Positions 1 through 10,745 of a DNA stretch of 64,000 nucleotides are shown piece after piece. A program made the position numbers and the translations under genes. The notes under the pieces were generated by a model. It saw nothing but the letters and a program-made list of their open reading frames with translations, had not been told where the DNA came from and did not search any database. Position 1 is the first letter of the stretch. Each line of letters opens with the position of its first letter. Origin of the DNA: Medicago truncatula (lineage: Eukaryota; Streptophyta; Magnoliopsida; Fabales; Fabaceae); NCBI RefSeq assembly GCF_003473485.1, contig NC_053045.1, positions 32,338,494 to 32,402,493 of the forward strand, given 5' to 3'.

Positions 1-1447
1 ATTGACATTATGAATATAAACTTGTGAAAGATTAGATTCCTCCCATTACCCAACGAAATGATATGCACTTTTATCTGAGAGAACGTCATTCTTATGAGGG
101 CCCAAAATTTAAGAATCCATATGTGTTGATGTACTTCATAGCCTTAAAAGGCAAGAAATTTGCATTTATTAACGTTGCATTTTTCCAAAATAATGAAAAA
201 GTTGAGACACTTGAGAAAGTACAATATGGGTGGCTTTGGAGACGAAACCCTAAAACCATTCTTCAAAGGAAGCCATTTATCTTCCCAAATGTTGATGAAA
301 TGGCCCGTTTGAGATTGTGATTTACATCTTAAGATCGTTCGATCTTGCGATGCAACCTACCTCCATCGATCTGGAGCGGTTTGAAGATTGGAGATCACGG
401 GGGATTGGGCGGCGCGCTGAGGAAAAGCAAAAACTTGCAGAATCGTCGCTTTTTTTTTTTTCTGAATTAGTGAAGGGGTTTAACCCGGTTCATAAGCAGT
501 TTGACGCGACCAGACTCAAATTCGACCCGACCTACTTGCTACGATTTCAACTTCGGTCAGAATTCGATCTGTTTTCACTCTAAAAGGTCATAATCTATCG
601 TTAATTTCATTTTTTTGGGACTAGTTGGTGTTTAATTGAATCATTATTAGGTTATGAAATATGAAAATTTTCTTATCTTCTTCTTTGAAATTGTAAGTCA
701 TAAATGATTCATTCAATGAATCAATTCCCCCTTATCTTTCATTTTCTCTATAAAAATCAATTCACTGTGCAAATTTCTTCTCATATTTCACTATCCAATT
801 CCAAAAAAAGTACAAAAGTTAGTTTTTATTTTATTTTATGATGTTTAAGAAATTGAAGTTTTAGGGTGATGTTTTGTTTTTTGATGAAAGTTTTTAGGTG
901 ATGTTTAAGACAATAAGAATGATGATTAATGAAAGTTTTTTTTGTCGAAAATTTATTTTTCTTAGTTTCTTTTATAATTACGATCCTAATTACGATCCTA
1001 TGATTACACTCTTTCTATATTCCAATGATCTTTAGTGGGATCTTGATTTAACAACCATGAACCATAATGCTACACGAATACTTCGCCAAGTATAGCTTGA
1101 AACATGTCCAAATCTCGCTTTCATGTGGAAAATAACTAGCCCTTGAAGAGCTAGCAAGCAAAGATCTAGATTTGATAACATACACCAACCTTGCATAACA
1201 AAACGAGCGACACTGAATTTTTTGTATGTTTGTGACACTGACTCGACTCTGTATACTAATTAAATTTTTGTTCGTGATTATCATCCGTGCATCTATTATG
1301 ATTAACTTTAAATGATAGAATTTTTGTTTTATTATTGATTTTGTAAAATAAGGCAAGAAGAGAAAAAATAGTCTTGTGGGTAAAATTGTAATTGAAACAA
1401 ATGAGTGATGATGTTGTAATTTGTAAATCTTGCTATTGAACTAGGGC
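1..1447. other. Intergenic region with no recognised gene
   Basis: AT-rich sequence upstream of the SR-related gene. An 85-codon open frame at 63-320 and an 88-codon frame at 317-583 are present. Neither shows a motif or family that I recognise, and I do not call them genes. The remainder (about 590-1440) has homopolymer runs and short unremarkable frames on both strands. The first frame could be the tail of a gene that begins outside the window, but no splice structure supports that. Confidence 0.5.
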
Positions 1448-1677
1448 TGTAAGTTCTGAACCCAACCACACCTTCGCTCGCTGTTAAGTGCAGTCAGTTC
1501 AAACTCGAATTCTTCAGCATCTGAACCCAAACACCGTTCAGAATCAGAACCTATCCATTTCCAATCGCTTATTCATCTCAATTCTCCAATTCATGACATA
1601 AACGCTTCTCTCGAATTCGCCATCGCAATCTTACCCTCACACTCTTCTCTCCGTTCGGAATCTCTCGCCGTTAGAAG

Positions 1678-2654
1678 ATGTCAGGCGGTTTTTTTCGAGT
1701 AAGTTCATCTCAAACCATTGAATTCACTATTTTAATTATTCATTTGATTTTTGTAATAATGAATCGTTATTTAATCATTTCTCAGATCTTATTTGCGACT
1801 TTAATTTGATGAGTATGCTATGAAATTAGGGTTCAAAACTTTGAATATTTGTTGATGAAACTGAATTAAGAGCTCTGCTGTAATTCAACTTGTTATAGTG
1901 ATTTTTTGTTATGTTTTTAAATTTTTGTATTGATAATTGAAAAATGATACTTAGCTTATGAATTATACATGTTGAATTTTGGTTGTAGGGTACATCTGCG
2001 GATCAGGATACTCGGTTTTCGAACAAGCAAGCGAAGCTGCTTAAGTCGCAGAAGTTTGCGCCGGAATTGGAGCATCTGGTTTGTTTCCTTGATAGATTAA
2101 GTTAGATTCGCTGATTTTTTTTTTTCCTAGGGAGAATTATCTTGTAGCACTTACTTTCGATAGCGGACACCAGACACGTGTGATTACATTCAATTATGCC
2201 ATTTTTCTTAGTTATTACCGGTGTTAACGTGTTAGTGTCGTGTCTGGTGTATGCGTCTGTGTCAGTGCTTCATGGATAATTATTTCCAACTGCATTTGAT
2301 GTTTGGAACCACAAGCATCATTGTGTATATGATCTCGATATATGTATTTATTTATTTTAATTAGTGACAGCGCTTTCCTCTCTGCTATTTTTTTAATGTG
2401 AGCCGTGCTTGAAAAATGATTTGCAGGTGGACATGACGAAGGTGAATATGGACGTAATGAGGCCTTGGATCACTAGAAAAGTGACCGAGCTTCTTGGGTT
2501 TGAAGACGAAGTGCTTATTAACTTCATACATGGTCTTCTGGAAGCGAAGGTAATTTATTGTTTTTGAACTATTTTGGTTATACGGTAATCTTGGAGATTA
2601 ATGGTGCTTTCAACATTCTATTTTTTATTTGCTGAATCCTTACTTTATTGTTTC

Positions 2655-2701
<47 letters not shown>

Positions 2702-5700
2702 ATATCAAATTGTATTTGTTGAAATCAATGTGGCATTTATTTCAAACATTATATTCACTTTGAGTTTGAGTTGTAACTGTATCTTTTTCCTCTAAATGAA
2801 CTATAATTGATTTACATGCACTTTCTGATAAAGCCATGCTTTAATTTTTTACCTTCTTGCAACATTCGGTTTGTAATGATGCAGAAAGTTAACGGGAAGG
2901 AAATTCAAATACAAATTACTGGATTCATGGAAAAAAACACCGGCAAGTTCATGAAGGAGCTTTGGACACTTCTTCTCAGTGCACAGAAAAATGCCAGTGG
3001 TGTTCCTCAGCAGTTCTTGGATGCTAAAGAAGAAGAACTCCTGAAAAAGAAGGTTCTTTTAATTCTTGATTTACCATTCACTGGGTATCAAAATACCTTT
3101 TATCCTTACACTTTTTTTTTGGCCTTTCTGAATAAAGTTTTTTACTGTGGATGGATTAGGCTGAAAGCGATAGGATAACAAGTGAAATTCAGAGGAAGAA
3201 AGATAAGGAGAGTAAAGATATCATGGAAGAGAGGCTGAAGAAACTGGTAATACTATTTGTTCGTTGCTGGATTACATTTCATAGGGCTGAGATTTTGGTT
3301 TTAACTTCCATTTGTGTTTTCATTGCGCTCAGCTAGCTTCTGCAATTATTTGGGTTCATGTCCTTTACCTCAAACTACTGTAGGATGGTCGTCTAGATGC
3401 AAAGGATAATGATGCTGCTTCAGATCCAACTTTGAAGTCCAGGGATTCAGGGCACTACATTCAGGATGGAAAACAAACTGACAGGAATGGTGTTAGAGCA
3501 AGGAACAGGTAAAATCGGCCAATTCCTTCTTTTTTAATCATTATGTGCTGATGTTTATTTCTATTTCATTTTCTTATTGGTTTCACAGTGGGTCAAACTT
3601 AAATATATAAGCTAAACTATGTTTTCAGCTTCTTAAAGTGGAAGGACTCGTGTTATGATTTTATAAAGTGAGACATGGTGGAAGTGGTTAGGCATCATTC
3701 TAGCAGTTGTATGCATAACTAAAATATGCATGCATAATAATTACTGGCCTTCACTGGCCCTCAAACTACGGTGTTATGAAGTCATTTTAATCCTAACAAA
3801 AAGATGCATAACTAAGAGCATTAGTAGTTGTATCTCACTTTGGCCATCACAGACCCTCTAATAGGTATAATATAAACTTAATAACAAGCCAACAAAAACA
3901 AATTTTGTAGAACCTTCCAAAGTCGCCATATGAAATCCTTCTAGTGGGATAAGGCTTGGTTGTTGTTGCTCATAATTTTCCTCGACAACTATAGAATTGT
4001 ATAACATAATAATTAATGCAAAGCATTGGGAAAATCACATGAAATTTGTAAAACTATCTGTGTTATGAAGTCATTTGAATCCATTGTTTTTTGATATTTT
4101 GTATGTTGTATTAATTGTTGGAATAGCCTCTGTTCAGTTTTTCAATTTTCTTTTAGCTTAAACTCTATTATTTTGTTGTTGGGTCAGTGTTTAGGCAGAG
4201 AGCATCTTGGTGAACTCGGCTCTGCACCTAAAAACCCTGTTAAATGAGTACTTGAATCTTTAGTACTGATTAGCTTTTACTCTCTTATAGGATTTCTCCA
4301 CATTCACCTGCAGTTTTCAATTCACCTTATCGGTACCACCATAACACTTAACACATTTTCCATCTTGTATATTGGATTGAAATGCTCTAAATATTATATT
4401 TGCTATCTTTGACAGAGGCTCACCTGCAAGGGCAATCAGTAAATCATTTTCGAATTCCCGAAGTTATTCAAGGTTTGCTTTTGCATATGCTAACTTAGTT
4501 TCGTCTGGCTTTATATGTTCATGTAGCTTTTTCCATTCAGTAGCATAATCTGATGGGTATTAGATGTTCAACTTTGCCAGCTAACGGATCTTTATTTTGC
4601 TTCCGCCCCGTTTAGCCTTTATTAATGAGTAATATATTGCACATTTAATTTTTATTTGGATTTGTCAGATCTCCAAAGGGTGGAGGGCGTTCCATTTCTT
4701 CTGAAAGGATACAGCGGTCTTCACGACGACAATCTATTTCTCCTCGAAGACGTTCACCACAAAGATCTCCTCACAGGAGGCCATCTTATTCAAGGAGAAG
4801 ATCTAGATCTAGCTCATCTTCTCCTATCCGACGTGGAATGCATTCTCCATTTCGTCGACGCAGAACACCCTCTCCTGTTCAAAGACGCAGAACACCCTCT
4901 CCTGTTAGACGGAGATCGCCCTCTCCAGTTCGACGACGAAGATCACCCTCTCCAGTACGACGACGCAGATCACCACCTTCTCCAGTACGACGACGCAGAT
5001 CACCACCTTCTCCCGTACGACAACGCAGATCACCTTATCCTGCACGGAGACGCAGATCTCCCTCTCCTGTGCGACGACGCAGATCACCTTCTCCTATACG
5101 ACGACGTAGATCACCTTCTCCAATGAACCGACGGAGATCACCATCACCTATTAGACGAAGGTCACCCTCACCACTGCAACAGAGATCTCCTAGTATGCGG
5201 CGCAGGTCACCTTCACCGATGCGTCGAATACCACTAAGCCGTGGACGGAGGTCAAGCTCTCCAATGCAATCCCCCGTAATGCGAAGGTATGATAGTAGAA
5301 CTCCACGGCGCAGGTCTCCATCTCCTTTGCAGCATAGGTCACCTGTTTCGGGCAAGAAAAGATCTGCAAGTGCCTCCCCTAAGAGGTCTCCTTCTCAAGA
5401 TGAATGGAGTTCTCAGTCTCCTGTACGTGTATCTCCATCTCCAGTCAGGAGGAGAACTTCACCAAGACACCAAAGAAGTCCTTTGCAGTCTTCTATGGGA
5501 AGAGTCAGGTATAGTGACACTTGAGGGAATGCTTGAACAAGTTTGTTTGATTTTTCTTTGGTGTGCATGATTTTAATGTGATGATAGGAAAACTTTTAAA
5601 AAAGAAATATTTTAAATTTTTATTTAATTCAATTTTGAAGTAGGCTTATAGTTTAATAACCAGAATTACCATTATGGTTCTACTCCATATCCTGTTTGGA

Positions 5701-7293
5701 GCTGTGAAATTTTGTAGAATGATTTTTTTAAATAAGGTTTGTTTTTGCAAGAAAGTTTATGAAATCTGTGGTGATACATGTTGCAGGGTGCAAAAAATAT
5801 TGTCACCGGAAGTTTATCAACCCTCTAGTCCTTTGCGGTCTGTACAGAGAGATAAAAATGGCAAAGCTTCAGGCTATAAATCACAAGATTCAATGTCCAC
5901 ACCAGATAAGTCTCCAATCCGATCAATATCACCACCACAAGCAAGAAGTAAGACCAGCAGTAAAAATAGAAGGTAACTTTCTATGACTTCTCATATAACT
6001 CTTTTATCTGCTCATGGTTGCCTGCCTGCAGTTGTTAGTTTATGCATATTTATTTTGGCTTTTGAAAATGTATAGTCCACATGAAATCTCTCTAAGGCAA
6101 CCAAGAGATAAATTGACCAATAAAGGAAGCTTGAGTCCCCGCTTGAGTCCCCCAAAGAAGCCAACAAACCATAAACCTACCCATGACATCCCAGAGACAA
6201 GTGAAGGAGCAGAAGAAGCATATTATTCTAGGTTTGAATACGAATTGGATAGCTTTCATTTACTTCTTTTAAATATAAGAAATATAAATCACTGTCATTG
6301 ATTTGTTTGTTGTTTTGCTTGCTTTTTTTTTCTCCTTTTTCATTTCTTCCTATTTCTCTTGTAGAGAGCGCAAAGATCCTAAATCAAATTCATCCGAAAA
6401 GAAATCAAGACACTCCCCAGTTAGTAAGCGAATAGGTTCATCTGCAAAATTTCATGACGAGGATGAGTTTTATCCTGAAAGGGCAGCAAGTCATCTTGCT
6501 TCTGATACTAAGCATTATGATAATAATGAAAGGAATAAGAAAGGCCAGGATATAAAATGGTAAGATGATTAGCATACTGCACTTGTTCTAACTAGTTTGA
6601 ATGACTTCACACTGTACATCTCTGATAATGGTAAACTCCTTTGGCAGTGATAAATCTTCTGGCAAGGGAGGCGAGTCTCCTGGTCAACAGAAGTCACCAA
6701 TGAACAAGGAGTTTTTTTCTGGCGAGAAGCTTCGCGATACTTATGCTGCAGAAACAAAAAAAACTGATGACAAGGATCAAATCAATTCAAAATATGCCAA
6801 AAGTAGTGATCAGCACCACAAATCAGAAGGCACTCAAGATTTAGTTGGAAAAGTTGATCACGTCAATCAGAGTGCTTCTTATGATTCTGTTTCTGAAGAA
6901 AGTGACAAGCATAGAAGGGATGGAAAGGATAGGAGAAAGCATAAAAGGTCAGAGAGAAAAGTTGTTTCTTCTGATGAGAATGATAGTTATGATTCTGAGT
7001 TAGAAGACAGGAAAGAGGCCAAGAGGAGGAAAAAGGAGGAGAAGAAGAAGCTGCGAAAGGAGGAGAAGCATCGAAAGCGGGAAGAGAGACGGCGAAAAAG
7101 GGAAGAGCGGCATGCTGAAAAGCTGAAAATGAAGAGTAAACCAGGCTATATTTCAGACAATGAGGAAGCTGAACGAAGGGATGGTCATCAAAGTGATGAT
7201 GAAGAAGAACCATACGATCCAAAGAAGCTTGAGATTGAGCTGCGTAATAAGGCTCTCGAGTCCCTCAAAGCAAAGAAGAGCATGAACAATTAA
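1678..7293 (+). CDS. SRRM1L: PWI-domain SR-related splicing co-activator (SRRM1-like)
   Basis: Nuclear splicing co-activator of the SRm160/SRRM1 family, which bridges snRNPs and exonic-enhancer SR proteins. Thirteen exons can be joined in frame: 1678-1698, 1989-2078, 2427-2549, 2885-3052, 3160-3246, 3384-3508, 4291-4332, 4416-4472, 4669-5508, 5787-5972, 6076-6231, 6365-6559 and 6648-7293, all with GT/AG borders. They give 911 residues ending in TAA. The N-terminus begins MSGGFFRGTSADQD, the usual start of plant members. The PWI fold lies at about residues 27-105, with Pro50-Trp51-Ile52. Exon 9 encodes an RS domain (about residues 238-518) made of repeated SPSPVRRRR units. The C-terminal part is Ser/Asp-rich, then a Lys/Glu/Arg-rich coiled stretch (about 770-870). 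The first exon codes for only seven residues. The 5' leader probably starts near 1450. Exon borders are by inspection and could differ by alternative splicing, which is common in this family. Confidence 0.93.
2140..2280. repeat. Short inverted-repeat MITE-like element in intron 2 of SRRM1L
   Basis: The ends near 2143 and 2275 read as imperfect inverted copies (a GAAGCAC-like end, then a motif close to ACACCAGACACG about 20 bp inside each end). The middle is unrelated. A related sequence rich in GTGTC and GACAC words lies in intron 1 of the PTAC16 gene at about 11270-11425. Exact boundaries and a target-site duplication are not clear. Confidence 0.45.
2655..2700. repeat. (ATT)n microsatellite
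   Basis: About fifteen uninterrupted ATT units in intron 3 of the SRRM1-like gene. It is a plain trinucleotide repeat and lies well away from both splice borders. Confidence 0.9.
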
Positions 7294-9377
7294 CTATTAT
7301 ACTTCTTTGTTTTAAGTGTTAAAAACTTCAGAAATATCTTTAGCTTCTTTGAACATATGGTTTTGCAAATGTTATGTTATTTGTTTTTTGGTAAATGTTT
7401 GATGTTGTCTATCTTTAATGCTGGCAGCTGAATTGGATAAATGACGATTTCTGAGCAAATCTGTTGAGTACAACTCTATGCAGACATTCCTCTATATTTA
7501 CCGGTAATATTTGTTTCCCCTTTGTTGGGAATTTCATGTTTTTTATGGTGGTGCATTTTTTATTTCCTTTAATTGTTTTGATTGCTATCTTGGTTTATTA
7601 TTTTCTTGTTTGTTTTCCTTTACTTTGTTTTCTTTTACTTTTCCCCATGGCTTTGATGCGGTTACTGGCATTTAGTTTCTTATTTGGACTAGATTGATCC
7701 AAAGGTCTTGTGAATATTAATCACGAGGTTGATACTAAATTACCTTTGTGGTTAATTGGTAGATGAATTTATGTCAACTCTAGATGACCTGGTGAGCAGA
7801 CCATGTGCAGAACTATATTTTGAACTCCAAATCAGGTGAAGTTTTGTTTTCTGGAATTCTCCGAGTTGGTCCATCTTGAACTTGATGCAGCTGTATGTTT
7901 TGTACACATGTGTTGTCCTATATGTTCTTTGATTGTGTTCTAGAATATGTAATTATATTATTTTTATCATTCTTGTGTGGTGATCTTTTCTACTCTTTGC
8001 TTTGCAGTGCAATTATTTGTTTATGATATCTGTGCTTCTTTGCACGTACCTGTTTATACGGCTGTTACACTTGTATGTTTAATTTGGTCTTTTGTCTCGA
8101 TTGAAAGGCCTATATCTTCGTTTTTGGTATGGCAACGTCCCCTGCTCCCAACTCCCCGCAAAAAACTTGACCCTGCCTCTGATAGGTTAAAAATTGTGCA
8201 TCCCTTTAATGTTTTTTTTTTTTTTTTTTTAACCATGAAATCAGAAGTTGTGATGACTGTTTCTAACATTCGATATTTAAAATGTTTTGATATTTGAAAA
8301 TAGTGGGAGAGAGGGAGTATCAAGGAAGAGACATTTTACTTGATATATTTGACTATTTCTGAAGTGAAATTATCTTTTAGAGGAAACAAAATTAAGTTGT
8401 GATATCATTTGTTAGAAATTAGGAGTGGATTTTAATTTGATGGTTTGTTATTTATGCGGCTATAATTTTTTAGGTACCACTGGCTGTTTTTTGGTAAACT
8501 TTGTTTTAACCGATTCTTTAAATTAAGGCCCCCAATTTTGTTTGAAGCATTCTCTTGAATTTCAATTAGGATTTGATTTGTATACGTCAACAGTGTAAGT
8601 TTTTGTACAAATGCATATGATTAAATCACACCATGTAGGTATTTGTGGAGATAAAATTGACACTATGGTTTGATTTGGATGGATTGTAAAATAGTTTTAG
8701 ACTGTCTATGCATAGAAATTAATCTATTGTATGGTGTATTTTTTGTCGGTGGCTTACCGAAAATGTAGATAGATTGCTCAATACTCTACAAATAGAAAGT
8801 TATTTACTAAACATATTTCACCAATCTTGTCCAAACAAGGTTAGTTAGAGGAATCACATCCTTCGCGCATAAAACAAGATTAGTCAGAGGAATTGCATCC
8901 TTCACGCTTGAACACTCCCCAATCTTAATTGTTGTGTAATAGGAAGTTTTATCGCTTAGCTGGATAGGTATTGACGTGCAATCACAGATTTTTCTGCCTC
9001 TATTTCTTAATGTAGCTCTCGGCTCCCTCATCATTGATAATATTGAAGTCATCACAACTTGCTCCTTCTAATACATACAACCATTTGTTACTCCTTTTTA
9101 CTTCTGGACGAATTTGTCATTCCAGATCGCACTTTAAATGCATTTCTAGGCAGTCAAGGCCGAAGTTGACATGATGGTATAAAACTTGTGGTTGCATGCT
9201 GGCATATATTGATGAGATGTGCAAATTTGTATGAACTTAGTTTACCGCATTCTTCCTCAGAAACATGTTTTGCGTCAATGAGGAGGACTGAGGAGGATCC
9301 TAGGAAAAGTACAAAATCCAACCTATTACGACTTATATACATGGGCTAAAACATAGGTTAAACGATGATATGGAACA

Positions 9378-9548
9378 AAGCAATGATATTTAAACAACCA
9401 TTTGGTACAACCTTCCTTTTCTCTCATTTCATTGGTCAAAAACAATGGAAAGAGAAAAAGAAAGAGAGAGAGTAAGAATAGAGTGTGAGTATGAGAGAGA
9501 AAATTGTCTAAAAATTGTCACAAAGTGGTCGTATAAATATCATTTCTC
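9378..9548 (-). mobile_element. hAT-type MITE, copy 1
   Basis: The ends carry AATGATATTT and AAATATCATT in inverted orientation. The body contains the words TTTCATTGGTCAAAAACAAT and GAGAGAGAAAATTGTC. In reverse complement it aligns along its length with the element at 41202-41386, so the two are members of one family inserted in opposite orientations. I could not fix a target-site duplication for this copy. Confidence 0.6.
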
Positions 9549-9903
9549 TATGAAATATAATGAGTTCGATCATGTTCCATGTCACTCCATTAATTTTTTA
9601 GAATTGAAACAATGAAATTTAACTTCATATCATTCCATTCCACTTATGTTCCATCCAAACAAAGTCTAAAAAGGGAACCTACAATGCCAAAATAAAGTGA
9701 TTAACTCAATTACTAAGTATATTTTCGGGAAAAGTAAAATTTTTCGTTATATTTAATCATTTTAATGTAAATTTAAATTTTAAACTATTACTTACAAATC
9801 TTCGTAGCCAATATTGTACCATAATAAAAAATCATGTAGTTTTTTTATTTTGTTTACTACATTGAAAAGTCTAGTAATTTTTATTGTTGGTTTTAACACT
9901 TTT

Positions 9904-10166
9904 GGTGTGTTTGGTTTGTAAAACAGCAAGGCAGAACGATACAACACAAGGCAGAACAACACATGACAAATATTTTATGGTATTGAGTAATTTTTTGTTT
10001 TATACGATTTTTGAGGGACAAAAATGCTATTTTGGTATTTTAGACAACTTGTACGTGGGATAAAAAGTTGTGCTGTGGTTTGGTGAGGGACAATAATATG
10101 AGTTTTTGTCCTGTCCCTTGCCTCCAGTTTGTCCTGTACCTGAAACAGTTTTACAAATCAAACACC
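9904..10166. mobile_element. Terminal-inverted-repeat MITE
   Basis: The left end GGTGTGTTTGGTTTGTAAAA and the right end TTTTACAAATCAAACACC are inverted repeats of about 18-20 bp. The interior repeats the word GGCAGAACAA near the left end. No coding capacity for a transposase is visible. The superfamily is uncertain because a clean target-site duplication was not found. Confidence 0.55.
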
Positions 10167-10745
10167 GGACAATTAGAGTTGTTCCGTCCTATCTTTCATT
10201 TTTTAGCAAATCAAAAACACCATTTAGTTCTTAGAAAAATGGGTCCTAGTCATTCAGAGTTCGGTGTAAGTAATAAATATAGTTTGATCAAGAATTGTTT
10301 AACCGTAAATCGACCTATAAAAGTCATTTGACCCCAATTACTTATTTAAGTTCAATAAATTTTTAGAGAAAAATAAGCACGAATTGAAGCATGGTTAGTG
10401 GTTGGAACTTAGAAGATACAAATTCCGAATCTAACAAGCAGCACGAATGGATGAAATGAAATGCATCACCACATATGGAGAAATATAATGTCATTTTCGT
10501 GGAATATGAACGTTTGGTGTTCAATATTTCTTCAATGGATAAACTCTGATTACGTGGCTAAATCCAATTCGCTACATCTAGCTTACCTCTTCTATTCAAG
10601 ATAATTCCCACAAACACCAAACTAGATTAACGGTCCAAAGCCAAAGATAAACATTACTATGTTTATGTTTCACAAACCAAAAAACATGTTCTATAGTTGA
10701 AACAAAGAGTGTGAACTTGTTGGAAAATCTTAACTATAACCATCC

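Larger units (their letters stand above)
7294..10745. other. 3' region of SRRM1L and intergenic DNA
   Basis: The first several hundred bases after the stop are T-rich and probably contain the 3' UTR, possibly spliced, since exon-like and intron-like segments alternate up to about 8000. A poly-T tract lies at about 8211-8230. At 8815-8910 a segment of about 50 bp with the word GAGGAAT.GCATCCTTC is present twice in diverged form. Two inverted-repeat elements at 9378-9548 and 9904-10166 are listed separately. No coding gene is supported. Confidence 0.55.

Noticed and set aside
63-583. Two consecutive small frames at the left edge
   Set aside because: No recognisable domain, no splice evidence and ordinary composition. 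They are noted only in the intergenic description.
2601-2795. Frame with a run of isoleucines
   Set aside because: It is the translation of an (ATT)n microsatellite inside an intron.
4656-5126. A 156-codon frame rich in Asp, His and Leu, overlapping the SR gene
   Set aside because: It is a frame-shifted reading of the RS-repeat exon. The SPSPVRRRR frame joins correctly with the flanking exons and matches a known family.
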